A stretch of DNA of 64,000 nt from Candidatus Bathyarchaeota archaeon (lineage in GTDB: Archaea > Thermoproteota > Bathyarchaeia > 40CM-2-53-6). The translations under genes were made by a program, and so were the position numbers. The stretch's first letter is position 1. Each line of letters opens with the position of its first letter. Where the stretch lies: the NCBI GenBank assembly GCA_005888755.1, contig VBBQ01000030.1, forward strand, positions 62,001 through 126,000, in the 5' to 3' direction. Below are positions 25,221 through 35,033 of this stretch, piece by piece. Below the pieces are notes generated by a model. The model was not told the origin of the DNA and made no database searches. It saw nothing but the letters and a program-made list of their open reading frames with translations.

Positions 25221-25308
25221 CTAAGCAAGCTCAGTGTCATGATTCCAGAGCAATAGGGCGTGGATCTACCGCGTTCTCCTGGCTTGACACAAGCTTGTCA
25301 AAAAAGGG

Positions 25309-25316
25309 CTTATTAG
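25309..25316 (+). promoter_or_regulatory. TATA-like box before purQ
   Basis: CTTATTAG about 36-42 nt upstream of the purQ ATG (25351), preceded by an A/G-rich stretch. Probable promoter for the main purine operon. Confidence 0.4.
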
Positions 25317-25350
25317 GCAACGAAATTCACTACTTTAGGAAATCAGGATA

Positions 25351-26070
25351 ATGGTAAAGGTCGCTGTCATCCAGTTCCCTGGAAGCAACTGCGACCTAGA
25401 CGCGCTAAAGATTCTCCAGAAAACCATCAAGGTCCCAACAGACCTCGTATGGCACAAGGACCTGAAACGGGATCAGTATGATGCCTACGTTCTACCAGGC
25501 GGCTTCTCCTACGGGGACTATCTTCGCGCTGGAGCAATTGCCGCGACCAGCCCTAGTATACAAATCATTAGAGAAGCAACAGAAGAGGGCAAACCAATCC
25601 TTGGAATATGCAACGGCTTCCAGATTCTGGTAGAAGCCGGAATCCTACCAGGCGCAGTTCTCCGGAACAGTGGCCTTAGATTCGTCTGCAAGTGGACACG
25701 TCTCCGAATAGAATCCACCAAGACGCCGTTCACAAGAGGGGCGAGTAAGGGGCAGATTCTCCGGATCCCAATCGCCCACAACGAAGGCCGGTACTATCTC
25801 GATAAGGACCAGCTTGATGAACTAGAGAGGAACGAGCAAATAGTTCTGCGATATGTCGACGAGAACGATATTCCGACCGTTGATTCAAACCCTAACGGAT
25901 CCTTGGATAACATAGCCGGAATTTGTGACAAGAAAAGAAACGTGATGGGACTCATGCCCCATCCTGAAAGGGCCTCGCTCCCAATTCTTTCTCCATCTAA
26001 TCATCCGGAGGGAAGAGTCATCTTTGATTCAATGGCTGAGACCCTCGAACCTTCTCTTGGAGGAAAATAG
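25351..26070 (+). CDS. purQ: FGAM synthase glutaminase subunit PurQ
   Basis: A 239-aa class I glutamine amidotransferase that supplies ammonia to PurL. The nucleophile is Cys87 in PILGICNGFQILVEAG; the His/Glu pair is in MPHPERASLP near the C-terminus; VAVIQFPGSNCD forms the first strand. ATG start. The stop is followed with no gap by the TTG of a tiny membrane protein. Confidence 0.95.
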   Translation: MVKVAVIQFPGSNCDLDALKILQKTIKVPTDLVWHKDLKRDQYDAYVLPGGFSYGDYLRAGAIAATSPSIQIIREATEEGKPILGICNGFQILVEAGILPGAVLRNSGLRFVCKWTRLRIESTKTPFTRGASKGQILRIPIAHNEGRYYLDKDQLDELERNEQIVLRYVDENDIPTVDSNPNGSLDNIAGICDKKRNVMGLMPHPERASLPILSPSNHPEGRVIFDSMAETLEPSLGGK

Positions 26071-26277
26071 TTGCCCCAGCAACCTCGCTCAATTCGCCGT
26101 CTGGCTCTAGGCATATTCTCCATCGCGCTCGGCATCGTCTCACTCATCGCCTTCTTCTCCATCACGTACATCGCAGGCATCGGTTTTCTCGGCGGTTTCT
26201 ACGGCTTCATATTGATAGCGCTTGGCGTAGGCTTGATCCTTCCGAAAAAGGAGCGCAAGAACGAGGAGATTCAATAA
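26071..26277 (+). CDS. Small two-helix membrane protein (a) inside the purine operon
   Basis: A 68-aa protein with two membrane segments (LGIFSIALGIVSLIAFFSI and GIGFLGGFYGFILIALGVG) and a charged tail KKERKNEEIQ. It starts at TTG on the base after purQ's stop. No family recognised. The tight spacing means it is translated with purQ and purL; a role in anchoring or transport linked to purine synthesis is speculation. Confidence 0.7.
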   Translation: MPQQPRSIRRLALGIFSIALGIVSLIAFFSITYIAGIGFLGGFYGFILIALGVGLILPKKERKNEEIQ

Positions 26278-26280
26278 GAC

Positions 26281-26484
26281 TTGGCAGAATCATCTACCCC
26301 CAAGAAGAGGCCAGATCCGCGCGCAACTGCTCTTGTTGCAGGAATTTTTGCCGGAGTTGTGGCCGGGCTCATCGCCTATGTCTTCGCAGGGCTCATCGGG
26401 TTCATCGTCGCGTTCATCATAGGAGTAATCACAGGTTCGCGCGCAACTCTCCTTGTTCGTAGAACACGAGAACAACCGCCATGA
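26281..26484 (+). CDS. Small two-helix membrane protein (b) inside the purine operon
   Basis: A 67-aa protein: polar N-terminus ([12 protein letters not shown]), then two Gly/Ala/Ile-rich membrane helices ([20 protein letters not shown] and [14 protein letters not shown]), ending [11 protein letters not shown] start 3 nt after the previous stop; its TGA overlaps the purL ATG (ATGA). The glycine spacing suggests close helix packing and oligomers. Family not recognised. Confidence 0.7.
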   Translation: MAESSTPKKRPDPRATALVAGIFAGVVAGLIAYVFAGLIGFIVAFIIGVITGSRATLLVRRTREQPP

Positions 26485-28730
26485 CTCGGCCTATCATCGA
26501 GGAGCGTCTCAGCTTGACCCTAGTTGAAGTTCAGAAGCCCAATCTCACCGACGAAGAGGTCCAATACGCGATCCAGACGCTCCAACGGGAGCCCAACGAA
26601 GTTGAGTGGGCAATGCTCGAAGCACAATGGTCGGAGCACTGCAGCTACAAATCCAGCAAACCACTCCTCAAGCAACTACCGAGCAAAGGAACAAAGGTCC
26701 TGGTCGGACCAGGCTTCGACGCGGGTGTAATCGACGTCGGTGACGGCTGGGTTGTAACCCTTCACATCGAATCGCACAATCATCCAAGTGCCATCGATCC
26801 TTACGGCGGGGCGGCTACCGGGGTGGGTGGAGTAGTTCGTGATATCCTCAGTCTAGGGTCACGACCCGTCGCTCTCCTCGATCCATTGAGGTTTGGATCA
26901 ATCGAAAGCTCTCACAGCCGCTGGCTCTTCGACAACGTAGTTAGGGGAATAGCAGACTATGGCAACTGCATCGGCGTTCCGACAGTCGGCGGAGAAGTGG
27001 AGTTCGATCCGTCCTTCGAGAGAAACTGCCTCGTCGACGTGGTCTGCGTCGGCCTTGGGCGAAAAGACAAACTCGTCCTGGGCGAAGCCCGCAACCCGGG
27101 CGACCTCGTCTACCTTGTTGGGGGAAGAACGGGACGAGACGGCATTCGCGGGGCAAGCTTCGCCAGCAAAACACTGGCAGACAAGTCCGACACGGAACGA
27201 TCCGCCGTCCAAGTTCCAGACCCTTTCACCAAGAAGCTCATCATCGAAGCTATACTAGAGGCGGTCGAGGCGAATATCCTCCGAGGAATGAAAGATCTAG
27301 GCGGAGGCGGCCTAACATGTGGGCTCGCTGAGATAGCGGCAAAAGCCGGGACTGGGATAGAAGTCGATCTGAGCAAGATCCAAACCCGCGAGCCCAACAT
27401 GTTACCCGCAGAGGTCATGATATCAGAGTCGCAGGAAAGAATGATTCTCCTAATTCGAGAGGAAGACGAAAGGGAACTGGTCAATATTCTCGAAAAATGG
27501 GAGCTAAGCTTCGCGAAGATTGGACACGTCACCAAGGACGGCCTCCTAACCATCCGGTGGGGAAACGAGATTGTTGCTAAGGCACCAGCCAAGTTCGTCG
27601 CTGAGGCCCCATTCGCGACCAGGTCAGCAGTGCGCCCTAGATATCTCGATGTTCTCGCAGAAGTACCTGAGCCCGCTCTGCCTGAAGACCTCGGTCAGAC
27701 TCTAATCGAACTACTCTCTAGCCCCAACATCGCTAGCAAGGAATGGATCTATCGCCAGTACGATCACGAGGTGGGCATCAGAACCATCATAAAACCGGGA
27801 CAAGCCGACTCTGCGCTACTATGCCTGCCCAACAAGCGCTCCCTCGCTCTCACAACAGATGGCAACAGCAAGCAATGCTACGTGGACCCCTACTGGGGAA
27901 CCATGGGAGTCGTCTCGGAAGCACTCTGCAATCTTGTTGCCAGCGGTGCCGAGCCTGTTGCGGTCGTAGATCACCTCCAGTATGGAGACCCAGGAAATCC
28001 TGAGGTCTACTGGACGTTCAAGGAGGCCATCCGAGCTATCTCCAACTATCTCAAAGCTCTCAGCGTGCCTTGTATCGGCGGGAAGGTTAGCTTCTACAAC
28101 GAAGACTCGACAAGTCGCAAGGCGATCAAACCTTCGCCAGTCATCGCCGCCCTAGGTCTAGTAGAGCCCAAAACTCCACGGATCCTACAGGCTCTCAGAA
28201 AAGAAGAGAATGATTTGATAGTTATCGGAAATACCTCTGATGAAATGGGCGGGAGCGAATATTACGAACACATTCACAAACTCGCAGGCGGCCGGGTCCC
28301 AAGGGTCAACTTGAAAAAAGAGAGAACGCTCTTGCGATCTTTGTTGAGGACCCTGAGAAGCGGCCGTGTAGAGAGTATTCACGATGTCTCGAAAGGTGGA
28401 TTGGCTGTTGCCTTGGCAGAGATGTCGGTTCAAGGCCGAAAAGGCGTAACGGTTGATCTCGATAAGGTCCCGAACAAGACGAGCAGAATGGACAACTTGC
28501 TGTTCTCAGAATCAAGATCACGATTCATCCTCGAGACAAAACCCATGAACACGACTAGAATAGTCAACTCCTTCAAGCGACTCGGGATACCTGCCTCAAA
28601 GGTTGGATCTGTATCAGACAACGGGATCGAGTTCCTTGCGAAGGGACAAGCCATGCTTACGATTCCCATGGCTGAAGCTTCAAGGGCGTGGTCCGAAGCA
28701 ATCCCCGCGGCAATGGAGGCGACGATTTGA
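26481..28730 (+). CDS. purL: FGAM synthase large subunit PurL
   Basis: A 749-aa ATP-dependent synthetase that converts FGAR to FGAM. Family hallmarks: [17 protein letters not shown] near the N-terminus, [20 protein letters not shown], the [17 protein letters not shown] loop, and [15 protein letters not shown]; the second half repeats the PurM-like fold ([34 protein letters not shown]). Length is that of the small archaeal/Gram-positive PurL, consistent with separate PurS and PurQ. ATG start overlapping the preceding stop. Confidence 0.95.
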   Translation: MTRPIIEERLSLTLVEVQKPNLTDEEVQYAIQTLQREPNEVEWAMLEAQWSEHCSYKSSKPLLKQLPSKGTKVLVGPGFDAGVIDVGDGWVVTLHIESHNHPSAIDPYGGAATGVGGVVRDILSLGSRPVALLDPLRFGSIESSHSRWLFDNVVRGIADYGNCIGVPTVGGEVEFDPSFERNCLVDVVCVGLGRKDKLVLGEARNPGDLVYLVGGRTGRDGIRGASFASKTLADKSDTERSAVQVPDPFTKKLIIEAILEAVEANILRGMKDLGGGGLTCGLAEIAAKAGTGIEVDLSKIQTREPNMLPAEVMISESQERMILLIREEDERELVNILEKWELSFAKIGHVTKDGLLTIRWGNEIVAKAPAKFVAEAPFATRSAVRPRYLDVLAEVPEPALPEDLGQTLIELLSSPNIASKEWIYRQYDHEVGIRTIIKPGQADSALLCLPNKRSLALTTDGNSKQCYVDPYWGTMGVVSEALCNLVASGAEPVAVVDHLQYGDPGNPEVYWTFKEAIRAISNYLKALSVPCIGGKVSFYNEDSTSRKAIKPSPVIAALGLVEPKTPRILQALRKEENDLIVIGNTSDEMGGSEYYEHIHKLAGGRVPRVNLKKERTLLRSLLRTLRSGRVESIHDVSKGGLAVALAEMSVQGRKGVTVDLDKVPNKTSRMDNLLFSESRSRFILETKPMNTTRIVNSFKRLGIPASKVGSVSDNGIEFLAKGQAMLTIPMAEASRAWSEAIPAAMEATI

Positions 28731-30157
28731 AAGAGCACTGTGGCGTCCTCGCCATATATTCAATGGAGAAGCAGTCTGTCGCCGAGCGCATTGTCAAAGG
28801 ACTCGCGGCACTACAGCACCGGGGCCAGGAGTCGTGGGGAATCGCCGTTCCCGGCGAGCCTATTCTCAAGGGCCTAGGCCTGATAGGCCAGGGCGCGGAT
28901 GCTAATGCGAAGAAGATTCTCAGCTTTACTAGCAATCGTGGAATAGGACATGTGCGCTACTCGACTCGCGGACGGACGACGTTAGAGAACGCGCATCCGC
29001 TCGACATTCGCGGCGAGTTCGCCATTGCCCAGAATGGGACTATCGCGAACACAGAGGATCTTGAGCCCATCGTGGAAAAAGAATTTCCCATCTTAGGTTC
29101 TACGACAGACACGAAGCTCGCTGGATACCGTCTCCTCCAACACTACCGTGCTGAACACGACTGGACCCGTGCGTTCCACAAGCTGAGCAAAGAGCTGAGT
29201 GGCTCGTACAGCTTCGTCATGATAACCCATGACGGCGAGGTCTTGGCGGCTAGAGACGAGGCAGGCTATAGACCGCTCTGTCTTGGATACGATCCTGACA
29301 CGGACACTCACATCGTGGCGAGCGAGAGTTGCGCCCTCACGGCTCTCCAGGCGGACTTTGTCAGGGATGTTCAACCTGGCGAGCTTGTCAGTTTGTCTGA
29401 AAACGGCCTCAAAATAACAAGATTTGCCGACTCACCACGCCACTACCACTGCCCGTTCGAGTACACATACTTCGGGCATCCCAGCAGTAGGATCGATGAC
29501 CACTACGTTTACGACGCTAGACGAAAGCTCGGCAGAGTTCTCGCCCGAAAATACCCGTTCAAAGCCGATGTTGTAATTCCAGTCCCCGACTCCGCTAGAC
29601 CAGCAGCCCTCGGCTATTCCGAGGAGAGCGGTATACCAATGGAGGAGGGTTTGATGAAAGACCGATACCGCAGAAAGGGAAGCCTCCGCAGCTTCATCGA
29701 GCCAACGGCCAAGAGCCGGGAAGAGATTGTCCGCGAGATCATCACCATCAAACCCGTCGTTGACGGCAAAGATGTCATTGTGGTCGATGACAGCATCGTT
29801 CGCGGAACTAGCAGCAGAAACATCGTCCAGTCCCTCCGCGACGCAGGGGCGAAAAAAGTCTTCATGGTCGTCACTTTCCCGCCCATCCGGCACCCATGTT
29901 ACATGGGCATCGATTTCCCGACACGGGAAGAGTTGCTTGCGAACAAAGCAGATGGCGAGACCCTCAACATCGCTGAACTCAACAAGAAAGTCGCGCGTGA
30001 AATCGGCGTCGACGGTCTCGGCTACAACGACATCAACGGTCTAAGTGAGGGAATAGGCCTCGGCAAAGACGAAATGTGTTTCGCATGCGTCACCGGCGAG
30101 TATCTGGGTCTGAAGAAAGATCCTGTGCTTCGGACCCGGGAAGAAATGAAGGCCTAG
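28727..30157 (+). CDS. purF: Amidophosphoribosyltransferase (catalytic)
   Basis: A 476-aa enzyme that makes phosphoribosylamine from PRPP and glutamine, the first step of purine synthesis. TTG 28727 overlaps the purL stop (TTGA) and gives M-K-E-H-Cys5, so a four-residue propeptide would expose the nucleophilic cysteine. Glutaminase residues are in [17 protein letters not shown] and [11 protein letters not shown]; the PRPP loop is [15 protein letters not shown]. Cysteines near the C-terminus ([12 protein letters not shown]) resemble Fe-S-type PurF. This is the functional copy of a tandem pair. Confidence 0.94.
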   Translation: MKEHCGVLAIYSMEKQSVAERIVKGLAALQHRGQESWGIAVPGEPILKGLGLIGQGADANAKKILSFTSNRGIGHVRYSTRGRTTLENAHPLDIRGEFAIAQNGTIANTEDLEPIVEKEFPILGSTTDTKLAGYRLLQHYRAEHDWTRAFHKLSKELSGSYSFVMITHDGEVLAARDEAGYRPLCLGYDPDTDTHIVASESCALTALQADFVRDVQPGELVSLSENGLKITRFADSPRHYHCPFEYTYFGHPSSRIDDHYVYDARRKLGRVLARKYPFKADVVIPVPDSARPAALGYSEESGIPMEEGLMKDRYRRKGSLRSFIEPTAKSREEIVREIITIKPVVDGKDVIVVDDSIVRGTSSRNIVQSLRDAGAKKVFMVVTFPPIRHPCYMGIDFPTREELLANKADGETLNIAELNKKVAREIGVDGLGYNDINGLSEGIGLGKDEMCFACVTGEYLGLKKDPVLRTREEMKA

Positions 30158-30164
30158 CCCAACA

Positions 30165-31466
30165 ATGCCGGGCCTGATAGGATTCTACACCTTCGGCGAA
30201 GGACGAGAAAACTGGGACGCGTCCCACTTCATCCACTACGGGCTTAGCGCCCTCCAAGGCCGAGGACAAGAATCCATCAGCTTAGCAACCATCGGACCGG
30301 GAAACACTCTACACACTCTCGGGGGAAAAGGAGGCGTCGAGGAATTCTTCCAGAAAAACAAGACAACCCTTCCAAAAGGTTTCATTGGAATCGGACAAAC
30401 ATCCTCCTACGAGGATGACTATCTCGTCCACGTAAAAACGCCCTGCGAGCTAGCTCTCGCACTCGACGGAAAGACAGACCTCCACGAAAACCGAGGCGAA
30501 GCCACCAGACTCTTCGCCCGACAACTCTCACAACTCCTCCACAGCGAGAAGGAACCCCTCAAAGCGACCTCGATGCTCATCAACAAGATAGGAGGAGGCT
30601 ACTCTTTCGTCGCCCTCACTCACAAACAAGAGCTCATCGCAGGAAGGAACCCGCTCGGAGTAAAACCGCTCGAAACTGGAAGCGTTGGTTTCGACATTGC
30701 AGCCGTCGCATCCGAAACCTGCGCCCTCGACGTGATGGGCATTGACAACACAGGACCAGTTGAAACCGGAGAAGTCATCATCCACACCCCCGAGGATATT
30801 CGAGGAAACACACCCGCAAACAGCCCAAGTAGCTTCTGCAGCTACGAATACGTCTACCTCGCAAGACTCGACAGCAACGTCAACACTCTACCGGTAGCCA
30901 AGATCAGAAACAGCATCGGAAGAGAAATGGCGAAAGCTCATCCGGTCAAAGCTGACGTTGTAATCGGTGTTCCAGAGACTGCGCTCTCGATCGCCAACGG
31001 ATACAGTCAGGAATCTGGCATTCCGGAGGAATTCGGCTTCATGCGGACCGGAGAGAATATTCGTGCAGCCCTCAAATCAACGCAGAAGGAACGTCTCCTG
31101 GGAGTCCAGCTCAAGCTCAACCCAATCAAGAGCGCGATCGAAGGCAAAGACATCGTATTGGTAGACGATAGCGTGGTCAGGGGAAATACTCTACAAAACA
31201 CTGTCTTCAATCTCAAACGCAACGGCGCCCGACGAATACACGTCCGAATCGGAAGCCCAGCACTCGTCTCACCATGCCCCTACGGAGTCGAGATCCCGCC
31301 TAGGGATGAACTGGTTTCCGGCAACCTGAACGAGAAAGAACTCGCGAACACTGTAGGGGCGGACAGCATATCGTTCATGACCGTCGAAGAACTCCAGCAC
31401 GCTATCGGCCTCCCAAGACAGAGTCTCTGCATGTGTTGTTTTGAGAAAGGAGCTGGGACACAATGA
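30165..31466 (+). CDS. PurF paralog lacking the glutaminase nucleophile
   Basis: A 433-aa protein homologous to PurF along its full length, directly after it. The N-terminal Ntn domain starts MPGLIGFYTFG, with no Cys where PurF has its catalytic Cys; the STRG and QNGT.AN glutamine-binding motifs are replaced (GIGQTSSYED, LALDGKTDLH). The phosphoribosyltransferase half keeps the PRPP loop DIVLVDDSVVRGNT and C-terminal cysteines (SLCMCCFEKG). It could be an ammonia-dependent synthase, a regulatory subunit of PurF or an enzyme for another phosphoribosyl product. Its ATGA overlap with purD shows it is part of the operon. Confidence 0.85.
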   Translation: MPGLIGFYTFGEGRENWDASHFIHYGLSALQGRGQESISLATIGPGNTLHTLGGKGGVEEFFQKNKTTLPKGFIGIGQTSSYEDDYLVHVKTPCELALALDGKTDLHENRGEATRLFARQLSQLLHSEKEPLKATSMLINKIGGGYSFVALTHKQELIAGRNPLGVKPLETGSVGFDIAAVASETCALDVMGIDNTGPVETGEVIIHTPEDIRGNTPANSPSSFCSYEYVYLARLDSNVNTLPVAKIRNSIGREMAKAHPVKADVVIGVPETALSIANGYSQESGIPEEFGFMRTGENIRAALKSTQKERLLGVQLKLNPIKSAIEGKDIVLVDDSVVRGNTLQNTVFNLKRNGARRIHVRIGSPALVSPCPYGVEIPPRDELVSGNLNEKELANTVGADSISFMTVEELQHAIGLPRQSLCMCCFEKGAGTQ

Positions 31467-32955
31467 GAATAATGGGTATCGGTGGAGGTGCTCGCGAACA
31501 CGCGATCGCTTGGAAGCTAGGTCTCAGCGATCACAAACCGGAGATCTTCTGGATTGCCGAGAATCGGAATCCAGGAATTCACAAGATCTGCAGAGACAAC
31601 CAGGGAGAACTTCGTACCGGCAGAACAACAGACGCAAAGACGATAGTCAGGTCTGCCCGAGGCTGGGGAATCGACATGGTGGTAGTCGGACCCGAGGAGC
31701 CTGGCTTCCATGGCATACCAGATGCTCTCGAAAAGGAAGGTGTCCACTGTATTGGCGCGACTCAAGAGCTCTCGGTCATAGAACGTTCGAAGGCAAGCTT
31801 CTGTTTCGAACCTTCAAGAACGCACGAGAAGCCTCAGACTGTATTCGGAAAAACATCGAATCTCAGCCCTGGCTTCAGAACATCGTCATCAAGCCCGCCC
31901 GTCAATCCGGCGGTAAGGGCGTTAAACTGATCGAGGACCGCCAGGTCTATCTTCACGACGACAAAGAGCGTTTCAAAGAAGCCTACTTCGATTCTCTCCA
32001 AGCCAGCATGGCTGCCTACTCTGACATCGAGGACAAGATTCTGGTTGAGGAGAAGGCTTGGGGTCCCGAGTATTCCCTGCAATGCTTTACAGACGGCAAA
32101 ACCGTTCTCGGCACCCCTCTCGTCCAGGACAACAAGAGCGCTCACGAATTCGACAGCGGACCCGAGACAGGTGGAATGGGCAGCATCTCAGGTCCTGACA
32201 TGACCCTCCCATTCATCACTCGAGAAGAATATGACAAGTCGCTGAAGGTCGTCGAGGGAATCGTTGAGTCCATTCAGAAAAAAACCGGCAAATCCTACCA
32301 CGGCATGGTCGGCGGACAGATGATGCTCACCGAAAACGAGGGACCGACCGTCATCGAGATGTACTCGCGGCTGGGCGATCCCGAAGCTCTCAACATGCTT
32401 GCGATGCTCAAGACAGACATCATCGACATCTTCCAAGCCATCGTTGAAAGACAGCTGTCTAAGCTAAAGCTCGAATTCACCAACGAAGACGCTGTGGTCG
32501 TGAAAGTCGTGGCTCCTAATGGCTATCCCGAAAAACGGGACAAAGCCAAGGGTCACTCAGTTCAGGTTTTTGAGACAAACATCAAACGTAATGGTTGCTA
32601 TCTTTTCTGGGGAAACGCTGACCTACACGGAGATGGCCAAGTGATCACGGGCGGCTCCCGTCTTCTCGCGCTGATGGCCATGGATCATACTCTTCCACCA
32701 GCCAGCGCGAGGATCGAAAAAACGATGTCGAGCGTCCAGCTCGCTGATGGATGGGGACTTTACCACCGGAGCGACATAGGCTCACAACAACTTCTCGCAA
32801 AGAGACAGGGTGTAGCGGAACGAGTCCGTCGGCTCTACACGTATAGGGAAGAACACGGAATTCTCGGTAGCAGAATGGGATGGGTTCCAGGGGTCGGCAG
32901 GGTCGACCCGTCACATTTGATGCTGCAAGGGATGCATGGGCCCGAAAAGGGTTAG
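31463..32955 (+). pseudogene. purD: Phosphoribosylamine-glycine ligase, disrupted by internal deletion
   Basis: PurD joins phosphoribosylamine and glycine using ATP. Here the gene is split between two registers. The first (31463 to about 31800) has RIMGIGGGAREHAIAWKLGL, DMVVVGPEEPGFHGIPDAL and IERSKASF. The second (about 31800-32955) resumes with LFRTFKNAREASDCI and the ATP-grasp core NIVIKPARQSGGKGVKLIED, EEKAWGPEYSLQCFTDGK, GGMGSISGPD, EMYSRLGDPEALN. Compared with the family, roughly 14 residues of the helix after 'SK' are missing and the frame shifts by one, so a deletion of about 40 nt fits. Either the gene is dead here, with another copy elsewhere, or the assembly lost bases. Confidence 0.8.
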
Positions 32956-32959
32956 CTGA

Positions 32960-33583
32960 ATGGTCCCGATCGGCGTCTTAGCGTCAGGACGGGGTTCAAA
33001 CCTTGACGCCGTACTAGACGCGATCGATAATCGATATCTTACCAATTGCGAGGTCAAGATCGTCATCAGCAACAGACCAAACGCGCCAGCTCTCGACATA
33101 GCCAAGAAACATCATGTTCAGACAATCACACTGGATGACAAGGGTGTCCCGAAGAAAAACTGGGACTACGACCAGAAAACTATCGCTTCTCTCAAATCAT
33201 TTGGTGTGGTACCTAAAGACGGGCTCATCGTTCTTGCAGGTTATCTCCGGATTCTCAGTGAACAGTTCGTCGATCTCTACTCTCGCAGAATCATAAACGT
33301 ACACCCTGCTCTACTTCCGTCGTTTCCAGGTTTGGAAGCTCAGAAGCAAGCCCTCGATCATGGCGTCAAGGTTACAGGTTGTACCGTCCATCTTGTTGAC
33401 AGAGAGGTCGATCACGGTCCCATACTTCTTCAGACAGCAGTCGCGATCCGTGACGACGACACTGTGGAAACCCTTTCGAGCCGTATCCTGAGAGAAGAGC
33501 ACCGAATTCTTCCCGAAGCAATCAGACTCCTCACCGAGGATCAGTTGAGGTTTGAAGGGAGGAGGGTTCTCTTCAAGAATTGA
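32960..33583 (+). CDS. purN: Phosphoribosylglycinamide formyltransferase PurN
   Basis: A 207-aa folate-dependent transformylase that moves formyl from 10-formyl-THF to GAR. The catalytic Asn113 and His115 are in IINVHPALLPSFPG and Asp151 in LVDREVDHGPIL; the phosphate loop is VLASGRGSNLDAV. ATG start 4 nt after purD. Having PurN rather than formate-using PurT shows that this archaeon uses tetrahydrofolate for purines. Its TGA overlaps the TTG of folD. Confidence 0.95.
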   Translation: MVPIGVLASGRGSNLDAVLDAIDNRYLTNCEVKIVISNRPNAPALDIAKKHHVQTITLDDKGVPKKNWDYDQKTIASLKSFGVVPKDGLIVLAGYLRILSEQFVDLYSRRIINVHPALLPSFPGLEAQKQALDHGVKVTGCTVHLVDREVDHGPILLQTAVAIRDDDTVETLSSRILREEHRILPEAIRLLTEDQLRFEGRRVLFKN

Positions 33584-34440
33584 CAGCCATTCTCATGGAC
33601 GGCAGATTGGTCGCTGGAGAGGTCAAGGAACAGGTCGTTCAGCACGTCCAACAACTGGAAAAACATGGGACTGCGCCGCTCCTCGCTACAGTTCAGGTTG
33701 GAGACGACTATGCCAGTGCGTCCTACCTCAAAGCCAAGCATAAGGCCGCTGTCGAGGTTGGAATAAGATCCGAGAGCCACCATTTACCCGCCGACACTTC
33801 CCAGGACAAGCTGGAGGCCTTGCTTGGCCAGCTCAACACTAACCCAAAGGTCAACGGGATACTCGTTCAACTGCCACTACCCCCAGGCTTAGACGAGGAG
33901 AAGGTAATCGAGAGAATCATACCCTACAAGGACGTAGACGGATTACATCCAATCAACGCTGGCAAACTGGCAGCGGGCCGTGAGGAGCTGGTAGCTTGCA
34001 CGCCAAAAGGCGTTATCAAACTGCTAAACTATTACAAAGTTCCTGTTGCTGGATCCCGTACGGTTATCATCAACCGGAGCAATCTCGTCGGCCGACCCCT
34101 TGCCAATCTCCTTCTCAATCGAGATGCGACCGTTACCGTTTGCCACTCCAAGACGCCCAACCTCTCCGGGATGACAAGGACCGCCGATATCCTAGTCAGT
34201 GCGGTTGGGAAAGAAATCTTCCAGATTCGCGCAGACCACGTAAAACCCCACTCAGCCGTAGTCGATGTTGGTTTGACAAGAGTTGATGGAAAGCTCCGGG
34301 GGGATGTGGATTTTGACAAGGTCAACAGAGTAGCCGGTTATATTACACCGGTCCCGGGAGGCGTTGGACCAATGACGGTCGCGTGTCTGCTCGAGAACAC
34401 GGTATTAGCTGCGAGTATCCAAATTGGCTTGAAATTTTGA
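33580..34440 (+). CDS. folD: Methylene-THF dehydrogenase/methenyl-THF cyclohydrolase
   Basis: A 286-aa bifunctional enzyme interconverting 5,10-methylene-, methenyl- and 10-formyl-THF, supplying PurN and PurH. Tyr49 and Lys53 in SASYLKAKHKAA match the active site; VQLPLPPGLDEEKVI, the PYKDVDGLHP loop and the nucleotide-binding VIINRSNLVGRPLANLLL are all present, ending TPVPGGVGPMTVACLLENT. TTG start overlapping purN's stop (TTGA). Confidence 0.95.
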   Translation: MTAILMDGRLVAGEVKEQVVQHVQQLEKHGTAPLLATVQVGDDYASASYLKAKHKAAVEVGIRSESHHLPADTSQDKLEALLGQLNTNPKVNGILVQLPLPPGLDEEKVIERIIPYKDVDGLHPINAGKLAAGREELVACTPKGVIKLLNYYKVPVAGSRTVIINRSNLVGRPLANLLLNRDATVTVCHSKTPNLSGMTRTADILVSAVGKEIFQIRADHVKPHSAVVDVGLTRVDGKLRGDVDFDKVNRVAGYITPVPGGVGPMTVACLLENTVLAASIQIGLKF

Positions 34441-35033
34441 GCGAGGCTCAAACCGCTGTTGAGAAAGAACAGTTCAGACGATACATTCTACGCCTTAGAG
34501 ACAGGCAGTCGACTCGAGACATAGAACAGAAGAGTATGGAAATCATGGATCAGGTTCTGCATCTCAACGAGTATGTCCGCGCGAGAGGTATCGCATGCTA
34601 TGTCAGCAAGGACAGTGAAGTTGATACTCGTCGGTTAATTCGAAAAGCCCTAGATGCAAACAAACGTGTTCTTGTCCCGGTTGTAAAGAAAGGAGACATT
34701 GACCTCTTCTTCTCCGAGATCAAAGACCTCGGGAAAGAACTCGCGCCTGGAAGTTTCAATATTCCCGAGCCGAAAGCGGAGTATCTTAGACCGGCAAGCC
34801 TCGATGCTATCGATGTTCTCTTCGTTCCAGGGATAGTATGGGACAAGGAAGGCTACCGTCTCGGCTGGGGCAGGGGATACTTTGACCGTGTTCTCAAAAC
34901 GCTTCCCGAGCACGTTCGTTCGATCGGACTATCGTTCAATCTGCAGCTTGTCAATCGCGTTCCTCGGGATCAGTTTGATTTACCAGTGAACACGGTAGTG
35001 ACAGAATCTCGCGTCGTGCGGTGTCATAGTTGA
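34437..35033 (+). CDS. 5-formyltetrahydrofolate cyclo-ligase (MTHFS)
   Basis: A 198-aa ATP-dependent enzyme that turns 5-formyl-THF back into methenyl-THF. Features: a basic helical N-terminus (KEQFRRYILRLRDR), ARGIACYVSKDSEVDT, LFVPGIVWDKEGYRLGWGRG with GYFDRVL, the family's nucleotide/phosphate motif. The TTG at 34437 overlaps folD's TGA (TTGA) and is preferred to longer starts inside folD. Sits with folD as the folate module of the purine operon. Confidence 0.88.
   Translation: MSEAQTAVEKEQFRRYILRLRDRQSTRDIEQKSMEIMDQVLHLNEYVRARGIACYVSKDSEVDTRRLIRKALDANKRVLVPVVKKGDIDLFFSEIKDLGKELAPGSFNIPEPKAEYLRPASLDAIDVLFVPGIVWDKEGYRLGWGRGYFDRVLKTLPEHVRSIGLSFNLQLVNRVPRDQFDLPVNTVVTESRVVRCHS

Noticed and set aside
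28688-28726. Earlier GTG start for purF
   Set aside because: It would put 17 residues before the catalytic Cys and extend into purL; TTG 28727 gives the expected short propeptide and a TTGA overlap.
34383-34436. Earlier start for the MTHFS gene inside folD
   Set aside because: The extra residues overlap the folD coding end and match nothing in the family; TTG 34437 gives a normal N-terminus.
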